A stretch of 64,000 bases of DNA from Apostichopus japonicus (Eukaryota > Echinodermata > Holothuroidea > Aspidochirotida > Stichopodidae): contig NC_092566.1 in assembly GCF_037975245.1 (NCBI RefSeq), forward strand, positions 15,621,501-15,685,500. The letters are read 5' to 3'. Both the position numbers and the translations under genes were made by a program. This document shows positions 1-14,764 of the stretch, in pieces. The notes below the pieces were generated by a model that searched no databases, had not been told where the DNA came from, and saw only the letters and a program-made list of their open reading frames with translations. How positions within the stretch are numbered: position 1 is the stretch's first letter; every line of letters starts with the position of its first letter.

Positions 1-3000
1 ATGTCCTTGTATGCTAGTACAGTACAGTAGTTCCAGAGGCATTCTGTATACAGTTAGATAACTATATATTGGTGTTATTAGTGGCTTCTCTGACAGTAAT
101 TGAATCCATGACTGCCCTGTGTGAGCTCAGCAAAATTGTTCACCATGGTCAAAACATTTCCTCATAATATACATGCTTGCCAATTAATGTCCTGAACAAT
201 GAAACCATTGTCATAAAACATTTGTCACATTAAACAAATGTGGTGGTTATAGTCTCCAGAGCTTCAAATGGGTAATCAGTTTGGCAAAAATGTATAATCT
301 GAGGGGGGGGTTTGGGTGGGTGGTGATGATATTAGTGCCAAACTGAGGACTGTCAAGAAAGACATGTACAGATTTGGCCAGCTTTATAATAGGCATGAGC
401 TTTCTCCGCGAATTTGCAGAATATCAGTGATTTCTTTTCTACCTCGGGACAAAAACTATTATCCTAACACACTGTAGCATATGCAAACTGGAGCCTATAC
501 CGCAATTTTTGCAAAGTTCTGTGATTTGTTTTTACCACAGGCTCATCCCTGTTATAATGACATGCATAATGAGGCATTATAATTGCAGCGTCTTTCCAAA
601 CCATTCAGCAACTTAAAGAAAGTAATTGTTTCTCCCGATCGTAAACTTATAGTACTATCTTCACCTTTGCTGAGCCTTCCATCCAGCTGTCAAATGCAGC
701 GTCCGCACTGGGGGCTCTTAAAAAGCTGTCGACGGACCGTTTTCATAGCTTTGCACGACCATAAACCTGGCTCGTGCATGAACGGCGACTTGATTTAACT
801 TCAATTGAAGACATATAAAATTGTTTAATAATTCAGAAATATGTAGTTAAATAAAAGGTATGGTACCTGTGGAGACAACACGATCTCGACTGTATAATTG
901 ATGGATGGTGCCTTTTATAGATCATTTATCGGACTCAGTATATACTGTCATCAAAGATGGAAGATGTAGAGAAAGAAAAATGTAAATATGGTCGAGAGTG
1001 GAAGATAAGATCTGCAGTTATAAGACTGAAGCAGCAGAGGTCCCTTGGTAAATTAGATTCAGAAAACGTGAGAGAAAAAAAGAAGAAAAAAAATCTCAAG
1101 TTTGAGATACTAGGATGATAAGATCCAGGGTTTTTGGAGTAACTGTACATGTGTACTCATGGTTGTTACAGCAATAGAGGCAACTACCATTTGGTCAGTC
1201 TTTAAAACAGATATTTCAAGGCTACCATTTTGCAAAATTCAGCAAATATTTGCAGAAAGTGAACAGACCTGTGGTTTTATGATTTAATGTAATCAGAGAT
1301 ATACTGTAATATGTTAGTCTGCCTTCAGTGCACTGTACATGGTACATCAATAAAGATTTTCTGTCAAACTTAAGCTTCAGAATTTTCACCTACAGTACTG
1401 CCTGTAGTCTCTTTTCCCATTACCCACATTTACAAATTATGCAAATTAATCAGAAAATTAGAATAATTTCTGTATTTGAAATTAAACTTGACCATTTTGG
1501 TATATTGCAAAAGTACCAAATCACTCAGAAAGAAGTACCTTAAATTATTTATCTAGCAGGACCGTGGAAAAAGTTTTGCCATTCTTATCCTGTCCGTTCT
1601 ACCGACAGGTTCTAAATTATTTATAATGTCAAACTTTATCCGGCTCAAATTTTCATATTCACCAACACCTTCCAATTTGTCAGTATTTTTTTAATTCTTT
1701 TGTTTTTAACCTATTTATATACTCAGTGCAATGATCGACAACATGACAGAGGTTGAGTTTTTTGAAGTTTGCATAAATTTATGGGTTTGAATATGTACAG
1801 GAAGTTTGCATCAATTTATTGGTACTGTACTGTACCTGGTCTCTGTTCAGTTGAGAACTTACATTACAGACTTAAGTTTAATAACATTGCCTTGTACCAA
1901 CATGCAAGTTCTTGGCTCTGTAAAAGTGTTGTACAATATGTCAAAATGATCAAATGAATTTCACAGAATGTTTAGGAATGATCCCCAGGTACCTTTAACA
2001 TCAAACACAACATTGAAGTTTTGTGTATGTACAGTATTTTAGTTCTTAGATGTACATGTCTGTAGTACTCTGCTGTTTGTGTTGTTAAGTCTGCCCTATA
2101 TTTCTTTAACATAATAATATAATTAATAAGATATTTCCTCTTGAAAATGGATGACACTTGAGTCTTTTTTATTAACAACTGGTGTTATACAACTGAAATT
2201 ATATGAATTAAATTCCTTGCATGCCAAACCTACTGTATCTGCTAGTGTAAAGTGCAAAAGACAGAGGGTCATTATTACTGTCAAATCGTTTAACAACTTC
2301 TGACAGTATTTATACTAGTTACTTGTATTGCAGTCGATTGAATACTACGTAGTGCCAGTTCGGACAGCACAGTACTTCACTTACAACACATACACTGTTA
2401 CAAAATTAAAAACATATTAAGTGGTCAAATTGCAGTTAAGGAATTCCCTACAGTTGGTGTTCATGTAATAAATAACACGCAACCCTGCCACACAGTGAAG
2501 ATGGAAGCTGAGAGGGGCCCTACAGGATTTTAATAGACCAGCAGACGACATCAAGCTATCACTGTAAGTACTGTAGAGCTGGCTAGAATAAATTTGTGTT
2601 TGCCCATGGAGGTAAAAACAGACCTCCATGGTTTGCCTAAGTTGATAATCAAATTTTGTACTACTGTCCAAACACACAGTTGGTCATCACACCACTACTA
2701 CTGTACAACCAGATTGCAATGTTATCTTTACAGCCCAATGTTAACATAAATACTGTATGTTAATATTTTGAATTCCTTTAGTGGAGGAATATCATAAAAA
2801 AGTATTTGTTTTCTGCATGTTTTCCCCCTAGAGAGATTGAGAGGAGTGGAGCTTGAAATTTATTTCTGTCAGTAGAGATTTGTTTCATACAACAATTAGA
2901 TTTCTTCATACATGTGCAAATTTATCTTGTACCATCTAGCACTTTGTGAAGTACTTTTGTAGTGTTTTTTTTCTTCTTCGTATAGACCACTCAATCCTGA

Positions 3001-6000
3001 AGGCAAAATATTTGTTTGCTGACATTAGTAATCATCCATTCTCCTGATACTAAATACATATAAGGAAAACAAGTACTAAATAATTTCAAGCAAATGAAAT
3101 CTGATTAATTAAGGTAATGAAGAAATCATCAACAAAAATAGTTCACATACTGCATGTGAGTGACACATACAGTACTGTATCATCCAAGCTGGCGCAGACT
3201 GCAGTCTGTAGAGTAAACATACAGTTTACAGAAGCTCAATCTTAATTGAGGGTTCAGGGTCATGGCCCTTTTAAATTATCAATTTCACTTCCTTGCTTAC
3301 CTGTCTCCTCACAACATCAGCCCCCCTGCTACCGTTTTCTAGAGCACTTTGAACATTTGGTAAAGTTCTGTTTCAGCGCTGTATACCGTTTGAGACAGGT
3401 TAGCAACCCTCCTCATTCTTACCACCCAAATTAGTGTCGGGAAGAGTTTTTCTTTGTTATCGACAAGATCAAAATCCTACGCCTTAAGTGCCCAACTAAG
3501 AAACACATTTCCATGCTCATCGTGCCTGTCAGAGTCTCAAGTTGCCTAGGTGTAACCACTGGCCTGAGAAGTATCCTTTAAGTTACAATTTGATAGATTT
3601 GTTCGGGCGGTCATTTTTAGGTCCCAGGTTTGCTTGTTATTTTAAGCCTTAAATGGTGTACACGGCAGGTAGTGGTGTGTGCAAAGTACTGTACTCTATT
3701 CATCATTTTCATGCAGGTGTATAAACATGAATCAAAATTTAGAAAAAGGACAGTCTCCTTTACAGTGCAATATATATATATATACAGTATATGAATAGAT
3801 ATACACACAGTTAATGTTGATAAGTTGTAGGCAAAGTGAATCTTCATACTGTAGTCTGATAGATAAAGTGTGATGTATTGTAGATATGCTGGTTCGAGTT
3901 CATGTGTAAAATTATCTGGAACTTGAACGTGCACACCAGACATGTAATTAAAAGGGTATTCTGGTGACAGACAATGTGAAATTGTCTAATGAAGAGAAAC
4001 ATCATATTCCACACTGCTAGTTGAAAACCCCATCTCCATATCATGCCCCTAACTTGAGATACAGTATGTTTGGTTGAATGTGACCTTTTTTGACTGGCTA
4101 AACCCTCAACTTCTCCAGGAAGTTGGATCACAGTAGGGGGTCTGTGATGTCATCTGGGCAAATGCTCTTTGGAGGCTTTACTTAGGCTATTATAATCTTC
4201 TTGTTGATTTATCCTTGAAACCTGATTCATTTGGAATGTTTGCATTGCTGTCAAAGTTCTCTGTACTTAGAATTTCATCAAAAATTAAAATGCACCTTTT
4301 TGTAGAAATATTCTTTTTGTTTGTGAATAAATGATTGAGATATCATATTATAAAGAAAAACAAAGACACGTTCAACTGAAGTGTGATGATGATATCATCC
4401 ATTCTGCTATTGCCAGATGCATAAATTTACAAAATACCAAGTGTAAATTTAAAAAATTCATATCTTCACAATACAAAATGCTATGAGGATGTGGTTTACA
4501 CAGTTACTGTACCTGTAGATTCAAAGAAAATTCAGCATTGTTGTTAATCAACTTAAGCCACCAGAATATTCTTTTAATTAATGTGGACTCCTATGACACT
4601 GTATAAGTACATCTATAGACCTACAGTATACCGTAGAATGCACGCTGCATCGTCCATCGTTATGATTGCATAAAATGTATCAAATTAAGTTACTGTATCA
4701 CTGGTAACTATTTTGAAGTTTTTCCAAAATTCACACCTCTCCTCAAAGAAATGTGGCCATTTTTCTAGCATAGTAAAAGCTGGAGGGTAATGTACGTGAC
4801 AAAATTGATCAGTTTCATAAAGAATGGCTAAGTTCTGTAATAACTTGTACAGTATACTGTATAAATACATGTGCTAGGATAAGTTCAGTTTCCTAAATAT
4901 TGAAATTTGTCAATCCTACTGTAGTTTTAGATCTACAGTACAGTAAGTTATGTACAGCTGGTAGTACTTTAGAGAATACAGTACAGTGTGTGTAAACTAG
5001 TTTTGTTTGTTGTTACCATTTCATGTTGTTCTGGATCTGTGTGGAGTTTGGAGTATATGATGATTTATAGTATTGAATGTATTTACATATGGTCATTCAA
5101 GTTTGTGGAGCTCATAATGAAGGAATTATTAATCAATCTTTGTCTCTCTACTGTATCTGGGAAGCATTAATAGTCAATGTAAACTGTATTAATGTACGGT
5201 ACTGTAGGTGAATTTTTATGTTGCATTCTGAAGATCAGGCACAGTAAAACCTACAGTACATACTGTATGTACAGTAAGCACTACATAGCATATATATATA
5301 CTGTATCAAGGGACATTAATCGGGTGTCATTCAGTCCAGGAACCCCGCACAGCACAATAAAATAAATCGTAACAAACTGGATTTGATTTGCACCACATTA
5401 CACTGTCTACATTATCGCAGATCAATACATAGTCCGAGACGACCTAATGTCTGTAAATACAACAGGAGTACAGCAGTCGGTCCTGTATACATCTATTGTC
5501 ACTAATTGTGTAAAACAATACAGAGCAATAAATGCGCACTGACATTCTAATCCATCCCTCTCACTTGAGGCACGTGCAAATTTTGATCAACGAATCGACG
5601 AATATTGCCAACCAGTAGAACAGCATCTACAGTATACCTGCTTACCCTTTTGCTAAAATTCTTTTCTGCCCTCTTTTCTGCCCTGTTTTTAAACATCCTC
5701 ATTTATTTATTCATGAGTTCATTCAAGTTCCTGCATAACTGTAAAGTAGTTTGTCGGTTACAGGTATCTAAGATGTGTCTGTCGATTCTCGCTTGCCTTC
5801 GTTAGAATATTTTGTTGAATTGCCTTTACCGAGATTCCTGTACATATTAAATTGGTACTTAAAACTGTGACACGTACAGGCAGTGACTTTAAAGTACACA
5901 AACATTGATTAATCCATGTTGTATATTAATCGCTTGAGGGAATTTAATTATGAAATGACTTTTGGTGAGCCACGGATCATACTGTCAAAACATTATTGAT

Positions 6001-6930
6001 TCATGACTCAACAAAATGGATCTCCTTTTAAATTACGTCCCAACTTGATTTGATGCTCTGTGTTATTTCATGGAAATAAGTTTTATGCGTTACGTCTACA
6101 TGAGACTGTTAACCTATCAGTAAGTGTACACAGTTTCTGAATCTCTCCTACTGTGTGTTGCAAATTGTGACCCTGAATGTACTATTCACTTTAAAGACTT
6201 TGTGATTTTCATCGACGTTTTAGAAAGTCTGAAAGTGTGCAAGCCATTCTAAATGGTTATAATTTGTTTCGCGTGGATGGACCTGTGCATTAATCACTCT
6301 GGTTTTGACACATCCGGTACACGTATAATATGGTGCTTACAGGGATGTTCTTTAGGTCTAATTGCTGTGTAAACTCTAGTCCCAACAGTCTCTTATCCCT
6401 AGAGAGAGAGAGAAAGGTTTTTCGGTTAATATTTAGAGAGATCCTTTAACATTTGGATTCATTCTGCCTGATTGCATCTGATGCGGTTATATACGTTTTT
6501 GTCAGTATCTCGTGTTAGATTCATCTTCTATGGATTTGATGGATTTACAACAGTCTGTTGGTATGTATATAAATCTAAGTCCTTTCTTGACTACAGGAAG
6601 ACACTCAAATATTTCCTGCCGTTGGTTTGACGTTGAGTGTATTCAAATGACTCTGTATGTTAGCTGGAATTTAGTTCTAACTTACACGTTAGAACAGATT
6701 AAAGGGGTCATGTATATATGCATCTTCAAGCAGTCTATGCCATGTTATGACTTGATTTAAAATTGTATCTGTTTTTTAGTTAGCACTGTTAGCAAAATGT
6801 CATATACAGTAGCCATGTTTTGCAATTTTTGACCTGGAACTAGTTAGAAAAAAAAATCTTGAAATTTATATTTCAAAATGCTTATTTTGACTGAGCATCA
6901 ATGCAGCATAAATTGTATTACAGTATTAAT
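1..6930. other. AT-rich non-coding stretch
   Basis: I see no gene, RNA or complete mobile element here. All open frames are short, lack codon-like composition and have no convincing splice context. The only recurring signal is the heptamer pair TACTGTA/TACAGTA, often doubled as an interrupted palindrome, together with short G runs (for example near 303-320) and a TATATA tract near 3770-3785. Confidence 0.6.
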
Positions 6931-7039
6931 ATATTAAAGTGATTCTTTGTTTTTTTTTATTAAAGTGATTCTTTTGTTTTGATAAAGTTTGTTTTAATAA
7001 AGATTAAAGTGATTCTTTGATTTATATATTAAAGTGATC
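6931..7039 (+). repeat. Short interspersed direct repeats (TTAAAGTGATTCTTT)
   Basis: Four copies of a TTAAAGTGAT(TCTTT) unit lie at about 6934, 6960, 7004 and 7029, separated by T-rich spacers. This looks like slippage-generated local duplication in AT-rich DNA. No coding sense is apparent. Confidence 0.7.
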
Positions 7040-10000
7040 AAGATCTGTCATAGCTCTCGATCTTCTGCCTGTACATACACCAAATACAGCAATATTTTGA
7101 TGTATATAATCATATATACAGTTTTACCAAAATAAACAATTTTAATTTATTAAGTCTATTTTGCAAATAAACAGGCCTTATATAAATTGGAACTGCTTGT
7201 CTAACAACGATTCGTACAGTAGCAATTTCAATTGTACATACTGTATATGACATCATGTACAGAGTTTGTATGTGCAATACACATGTAATGTACACAGCTA
7301 TAACATTGTAGGATGTATACGTGTACAGTTCATGTATGCAAAAGGTTCATTCATCAATGTTTGATTGCTAAATCATGAATATAAATTTCTTCAGCTGGAC
7401 CGCATTTTGACTGATGTAATATCTACTTAATAAATTTTAACAAGTGGAACATATGTTTCCAGATGCAATCTATAGTATAAATGACATTTTCAAGACTTGG
7501 GAAGACCTACTGTACAAATTGGACATATTTTAAAGCAGTAAAGTCGGTTGAACAATGATGATTTTTCCGCTCAGATATATCTCATAAAAATCAAGGAAAT
7601 TCGAGAAATACAACATAGACTATTGACCAGGTATGAGGGTGTTTCCATGGCACTGTTAAATTATCAGAATTTACAGTAATATTCCATATTTGTTTTGTAA
7701 ACAGTTTGTGTATATATTCTGCCACGCTGACTACATACTGTACATGTGTTAAAATGATAAATTATTGTTGTACTTTTGCTGTCTTCTATGGATGGAGAGT
7801 ACAGTTAAATGTTACGGTACACGGGCAGATGAAGTGGGGGGGGGTGGTGGGGTACACATGTATTGGTCAAAAGGGGTGGCGGGCTGGGCCGCCCCTGTCA
7901 AACAGCGAAGCTAAGGCACTGAACCATCTGCCCAGGCTATATATATTGTGTATAACATTCACAAAGTATTGGCAGGTACAGTACGATCCGATCTTTACAA
8001 ACTACTGTACAGTAGTATAAGTAGGTCATACGGTAAACGCAATTGGTGTTTGATCAGGACGCAAGCTTTTTTCACGGGACACGAATGTTTTTTTTTATTT
8101 TCTCTAGTAACATTACTGATTATGGTACAGTACTGCACTACATTCCAGTACAGTATTACAGTACATTACATACACAATTTCAAGACCAAAAGATTGAAAA
8201 GTTCTTGTGAGTGCTTGAACATTAAGGCCTACAGTATATACTCCTAAATGTTTTAAATGTATATAATTAGCATGTATTTGTGAATTACTTTTACAACAGT
8301 TTTTAAAGTTCAAGCTACTGTACATGGAATCAGGAAACAAAATGGATTTATTGGTATTATAACCTACAGTATGTCAATTGGTCACAGATTACAATGTACA
8401 GTACCAATTCACATATTAGTTTGGTACTGTATGTACTACTGCAGGTATGTCGAGAAAGTTAGAGAATTCCTGCATAATTGAATGCTGCAATATGAGTATC
8501 GAAAGACATTATTCGAATGTACATTCCAATTCATTGTATTCATATTCATTCAAATTGTATTCGAATGAATGAGTATCGAAGAACCTAATTTTTCACTACA
8601 TTGTGAACCGTACAGTACAATCACTAGTTACTTTATAACAGCTCCATACAGTAACCGAGTCCAATGCAACTGTTGTCAACATTGATAACTTCTCCTTCTT
8701 CTCCTTCTTATCCTTCTTTTTTTCTTCATTTTAGTGTATCCTCTGGCATATATTTGTAGTACTGAACACAGTAGTACTCAAAACCTATTCTTCATCGTAA
8801 AAATCAACATTGACACTGAGTAAATGAGCTCTCTCAATATCACCTTTTTTCATCACTTCACTATAAACTTTTTCCCTGACATTTTTGGCTTAACAAGAAC
8901 TTTATCCCTGACATTTTTGGCTTTTCAAGAACACCACGGCAACATGCTCTTCCATCCTCTTCCCCCTACTGGACCTGCCATCATCCTTGGATATTAACCT
9001 CACACATTTGGACACTGCATGGGTCAAATTTCTTAAAGAAATCCTTGGTCATAACTCATAATTGTGACAAATAAATTCAAACTTTCACAAAAACATGTCA
9101 CAATTATTTACACCCTTAAGACCACAAAGTCCTCCACCTTGAATAATTTAGCAGTTTATTATTAAAATGTGAAATGCTCGAGTGACCTTCAAGATGTGAT
9201 GTATAATTTGTCTTTGACAGGATTCATTTCAGACCGTTCCAGTGAATATCAGCCCCAGTGTTCCCAACACGGTACTGTAGATGACCAAGAATATAACAAA
9301 AGCAATATTGCACTCCCGAACACACACAAAAAAAAAAAAAAAAATCTAAAAATTTTTGCCAAAATGGAACCAATTATTTAATTAGAGGAAGCAAGCCAAG
9401 AGGCAGCATGAATCAATCTCATTAGCTGATGGCTAGCAAGGACTCTGCGTATAATCAACCCTCGGAATACTGTCGTTTTTATTGCTTTCAGCGTTGTTGC
9501 ACTCACAGCGTTGAAAGGGAATGAGCGTAGGCAGTTGTCACTTTTCAAAGTTGTGAAGTTCTATTCAAAGTACAGATGTGTTACCATATTACTAGTGATT
9601 CTGCAAGCACTTTGCCAACGTGATTCAAATATATTCTACTTACTGTATGTGAAATTAGGTGTTTCTTGGAGTTGAACTACAAGTATCGTCGATTGTGCTA
9701 ATCTTTTAAAAGGAAAACTTCCTCGTAATACGGAATTGAGGTAAGTCAAGGGGTTTCCATGATATTGTTGAAATGGATACTGAATATTAATGTATGGTTT
9801 AGTGTTTGTCAATGATAAGGAACATGAAAGCTCCAATTTGATCCAACTTGAGGTACATTGTGACTTTTGCGATGCTACTATTTTATGTGAAAACCTCATA
9901 ATGTGGGCAAATATGAGTTTAGTTGGGTTTTAACATTTACAGTACTGTACTTGTTTAATGTACACTGGTCAGCTGTATTATACTTGAATGAAGTTTCATT

Positions 10001-10264
10001 TTTTAGTAGCTCAGCAAATGAATAACATAAGGAATATTTAGGACTATTTACTAAACTCTCTGTATACTCATGCAACTTATTGGGAAAAATATTGTCATCA
10101 TAATAAAATGTATAGACAGTATTCTTCTTGTCTATAGATGACAAATAATGCAGATATTCAATTTATTTCAAACTTTTTAGCAGTAAGACCTGTCTCATAA
10201 TTCAGCAAAACTCCAGGTTTGCGTCTGAAATTTTCGAATGACCAATGAAAGAAAATCTTTTATG
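7040..10264. other. Non-coding stretch with minor repeats
   Basis: No gene is recognisable. Minor structure includes a G-rich patch at 7838-7895, an ATTCGAAT/ATTCATTC-rich block at 8494-8585 bounded by two copies of GAGTATCGAA, and a duplicated TCCCTGACATTTTTGGCTT near 8873-8925. TACTGTA/TACAGTA heptamers are frequent. Confidence 0.55.
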
Positions 10265-10860
10265 CAGTGGCGGAGCTAGGGGTATTGGTCGGGGGGGCTA
10301 GAATGGTCTGTAGGGGCGCTTTCGACACTATCTAAGCGGAGCGCCACCACAGGTTGGCGCGGAGCGTACAGACACTTTTTGAGTAAAGATACTCCCTAGA
10401 TCGGCGGAAATGACCCTTTCTGGCGCCTTAATAATTTGCAGATAAACGAAGAATAAATACCTGTAGGTTTCATCGCCATTGGTGACAACTAACAAATAAC
10501 CTAAAAGTACTGTACTGCACTAATCAACACACTGATCATGGAGCGGCGTATAACGTACACTGCATGCCGACTTAAAGTTTGATGTTCATTGCTATTTCAG
10601 CCACTGCGCGTGGCGTAACGTCTAAAAATAGATCGAAATAGACCCCATACAGTTCTTGGAAATAGTTTCGTACAATGGAAGTGCCGATAAATTAAAGACC
10701 GCCGTTAGAGCATTTTGCCAGAAAAATGCACCAACAAAATGTGACAAATGTCAATAGGTAGATAAGAGCGCAATAAAAAAGTCAATAATCGCGAATAAGT
10801 AAAAAGTGGTAACAAGCTGAAAAGGGCGCCAGCAGGCCATTTGAGTTCGCTCCACCACTG
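10265..10860. mobile_element. Non-autonomous DNA transposon (hAT-like ends)
   Basis: The left end CAGTGGCGGAGC and the right end GCTCCACCACTG are inverted copies with one mismatch; including the flanking bases they read ATGCAGTGG...CCACTGCAT. Such CAGNGGCG-type termini are typical of hAT-superfamily miniature elements. The 596-bp interior holds no open frame. It has locally high GC and repeats the string GCGCCA/GGAGCG near 10335-10370. I could not find a clean 8-bp target duplication (flanks CTTTTATG and CATTTTTC), so superfamily and exact borders are inferred from the ends alone. Confidence 0.6.
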
Positions 10861-11436
10861 CATTTTTCTGCTTTCAATGTTTATGACTGTTTTTCTTTTG
10901 TATCTTTTTGTAAAAGATCATGGTTTTTTTTTGCTTTGTTTTTGCTTCTTTACTGTACTTTTGCCCTGTGGACTGAGGTACTCTACAAATATATATTTAA
11001 ACCTTTTTGTACATGAATATAACTCTGCAAAACTAAAAAGCAAATTTTTTAATTAACAAGTCTGAGGCCTGCGTGACAGTCCTCCAAGAGATTTCAAATT
11101 CTAATTTGCTATCTTTACAGCTGGATAAGTACTGTATTCTGGATGTGAAAAACAAAAAGGTGCAAAATTAATGCATAACAAAAGGCTATACTTTAATAGT
11201 TTCAGACTCAATACACGCTAGAGTACACCTGATGAACTACAGTATGTCAGTATATTGAAACATGGATTTGTAGCTATGGGATACAGTAAATATTAAAAAG
11301 AGGGACTGGAAGTGAACTGTATCATTCTGTACGTTTGATGAAAGTGTGCTGAGTTGATGGAAGCTTTAGTGTAGTACAGTAATTGTATTGAAGTCATTCT
11401 CATTTCTCATATTCTTTTCTATTGATAATTCATTTC
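10861..11436. other. AT-rich non-coding stretch
   Basis: No gene or recognisable repeat is seen. A T-rich tract lies at 10920-10970. Confidence 0.5.
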
Positions 11437-11543
11437 AACCATGGTGGCGCTACGCTTAGATAGTTTGCAAAGCCGTATCTACGGCTCTGATAGTTTGCCT
11501 ACGGTTTCGCCCCTCCCTTGGCAAATTCCTCGCTATGCGCTTG
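11437..11543 (+). repeat. Dispersed repeat fragment, copy 1
   Basis: This ~107-bp segment matches 59824-59931 over its length. Shared landmarks are AACCATRGTGGCGCTA at the start, GTATCTACGGCTCTGAT in the middle and CCCTTGGCAAATTCCT near the end. It appears to be the right-hand part of the same miniature element whose fuller copy begins at 59646. Only this part is present here, so it is a truncated copy. Confidence 0.7.
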
Positions 11544-13983
11544 CTATACACCCTCTGAAAAATGAGAAAGCAAATCTCAAGGGTAACTTTTCCTGAAGGA
11601 AATCTTAGCATCCCACATCCGGCCACCAATGTACAGTGCAAGTCACCGAGCTATTAATTAAAGGATAGATCGTAACAAAGGTCTGACATAGTTTGTTGCA
11701 GAAGGGAGACCGAATACTGTTCAAAATAATTGAATTGGTTATTGATTCTCTGGTGCAGTACATAATGAAAATAAAGAAAAGTAGAAGTTGGAACCCTTCA
11801 TAAACTAAATATGCCCAAGGAATGGAATGGTTTCATGCAAATGAGTTCTCAGAAGATTTATTTAAATTTATCATGCAGATCAATTGGATTGCATGGATGC
11901 AAACTTTATCAGTTAAAAATGAGCAAGAATTTTAAATTTATAAATATGGGAAAATAGCTGTTAACACAATTTCTGCATAAATTTGTTTTAGTTTAGTAAT
12001 TTAAATGAATGCCAAAAAGTCTACTCTTCTGTAGTTCTCTTTGATCCATTTTCCTTTACAACAAATGAGTTTCCATTAATTTTAGATTTAATGAAATAAG
12101 CTTGGAAATTATACTCTAAAACACAGACTACTGTAGTTTGTCAAAAAGAAAAACTGCAAATGATCCCAATTTCTGGCTTTTTCTAAAGAATAAATCTGGA
12201 ACAAGAAATTAACTGATGTAAAGTAACAATTTATTAGGTATCTAATTCTAGCTTTAGACATCTACCATGATCTGTGTGCTAGGCTGCAGGTTAAAGTGAG
12301 TATAGGCTCCATTGTATTGCGAATGAGGGTTTAAAGAAATTGTTAGATTTTACTGCAAATCAGTAACCCTTACAGGAATTTAAGCTTGCCACGAGATTGA
12401 CCGAGGAAGACCTTTCACAGACAATTCAAAACACTTCTGATTTTCTGTACCTTAGACAGACAATAATCATGAATACAGAAACAGGACTTTGATTTATTTA
12501 CTGTAGTCTGGATTTTGCATGATCATGAACATATAAAAGGCAATGCCACGTAAATGAGTGCACAAGAAATATCTAGTTGTATTCCAGCTTCTTATATATC
12601 TCGAAGATGAAACTCCTACTTCCACATAACAACTACATTGAGTCTATGACTTGCGTATGTACAGTAAATAACTAAAAATCATAAAATATGAATACAACAC
12701 ATTGATTTATATGACATCATTTATACCCTTAGATCTTTCTAAGTACAAGTGAAATATGAGAACGTTTGTGTTACAGTGATTTAGTAGAAAAATAACTTCA
12801 TGACTGAAATCTATGTGATGCTTGTTGCAACTGATTAGTTAGGGTTGTACAGAACTAGGAGAAAAAATAATTTCAACTTCAAGCTGTATTAATGTACAGT
12901 ATAAGGAAAGATTATATATCATGAAAGTAATGTCAATGATTTGGTGTATATTAAAAATGTGAGGTAACTTGTATAAAACATAATTGTCTGCACAGCTGGT
13001 TTTTGTCTATTATAACCCTATATGGGAAGTGCCCCATAGTGGTGCACTGTACAGTGCCCTGGGAGCTAGGATTGTTTGAAGTGTGTACACTGTGGTGTGT
13101 GGGTGTCGCAAGTTACAGTACCAACGACCAAGGCTTTAGTGTTGTGAAGTAGTGTGAGAGGGCCTCGGCGTCGAACAAGACTGTAAACCTTCAACTTAAA
13201 ATACTCGTTTACTCTCATCTCTTGAGTACAGCTGTAAACTAGCAGCCTCATATATTCTTCGGAATACATATATTTATGTGAATTCCCCCAAAAATGCCAT
13301 CCCAGTCATGATCATCCATTTGCAAAGATATATCCGCAGTAAACTGTAAATTCATTACACGGTTGATTTCAGCGATATTTTATGCACATCTACGGTACAT
13401 GTGAAGTCATCATCCAACAGCTTTTCTTTGGGCTTTACATATTTCACCGATAATATCATATTTACAGTATTTTTGACGGATGTTTTTTACCCAAGGGCAT
13501 ACTTATCAGCAGAGTTCAAATAATAAAGGAATCTTTAAATCTGTGGGAGAGGATTTTACAATCAAAGGAGGACTATAAATTATGGGGAATGACAGCAATA
13601 TTAAATATAAAAATTTGATGTTTGTATCGCTTCTGAAGACAATTGGAATAGATCAAGATAGATATTTACATTATCACTCAGACTGTGTTTTATCCAGTAG
13701 GGGTTTGATAACATTATTAAACTATTTGTTTAGTACATGCAAGTAAAGAAAAATGATTTTAAAGAAGGATGAATGCATTATTATAATTTTTACATAGTCA
13801 TACAGTAGTTATTATTTTGAGATATTAATACAGTATTAACTCATGTAGTGTAGATATATACTGCATCCATGTTGTTTCCGCAACTTTTTGCTTTAAATTT
13901 ACGTACTGCATTATTCGGAACCCTGAAGTGAATGCAGTGTGCAAACCTGTTTTAATGGGGCTCTCCGTGCCGGCCAATCACCC
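11544..13983. other. AT-rich non-coding stretch
   Basis: Nothing gene-like is seen: frames are short on both strands and lack splice context. Background TACTGTA/TACAGTA heptamers are present. Confidence 0.55.
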
Positions 13984-14390
13984 CAAATCTATGGCAAGCC
14001 ACATGGGACAAACACCGCATAATCCTCGTATTAATACAAATATATCCTCGTATTAATTTAAATACATGTATGCGCATTTTAAATCAGACAATAACTGGCA
14101 GTTCTTATAGCTTTCACAAACAAGTTTCGAGAGTTATCACATTGTAGCCTCGTCAGTGCAATAAATACGTGTATATATTCGAACTAAATACGTGTATATG
14201 GGCCATTCCACACTAATGGGGTACTAATTTGTGACATAGTGGGTGAAAATTAAAAGTCATAGGGAAAGCATGAAACTTGGTTTGAGTAATGACCTAGAGT
14301 CTATAGCAACTGTATATACCCTCAATGAGATAAGTTTTGGATAAGGTTGGCAATGACAGCCAAGCAAAGTATAATATATGGCGTGTATTA

Positions 14391-14764
14391 CGTACGTAAC
14401 AAGGACAGATATCTGAGCATAAACAGGCCACAAAAAACAATTGTACATGAGTTTTAACAGTTTTTGTTTATTGCAAACTTTGTAATTATAACAATTAACA
14501 AAGACAAAATGGATCCAAGGGTGAAAAACTGGAAAAAATATGAATCTTTGATAATACAACGAGAGGGCATTTCAACATTCCCTATGCACAGAACAAATTT
14601 TAGTGCCACAAGTACCTTTTTTCCCTGAGTATTTGTTACAATATATCTCACATCTTAATGAAAACCACTGCTAGAAGCTATAGTGCAGAAAATGATATGG
14701 ACTTGCATAAAGGTAGGATGTATGGTTACCATGTTCAGGGTCTTACGTACGTAACAAGGACAGA
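14391..14764 (+). promoter_or_regulatory. Element A subterminal motifs, gene-3' side
   Basis: Two copies of ACGTACGTAACAAGGACAGA lie at about 14390-14409 and 14745-14764, 350 bp apart, inside the left end of element A. Each is preceded by TTA, and they are identical over 20 bp. They match the looser CGTTCGTAAC...GACAGA series on the other side of the gene. I infer repeated protein-binding sites, most simply for the element's own transposase. Confidence 0.55.

Noticed and set aside
7838-7930. GC-rich patch considered as a tRNA or structured RNA
   Set aside because: No A/B box or cloverleaf; mostly a G-run with flanking GC.
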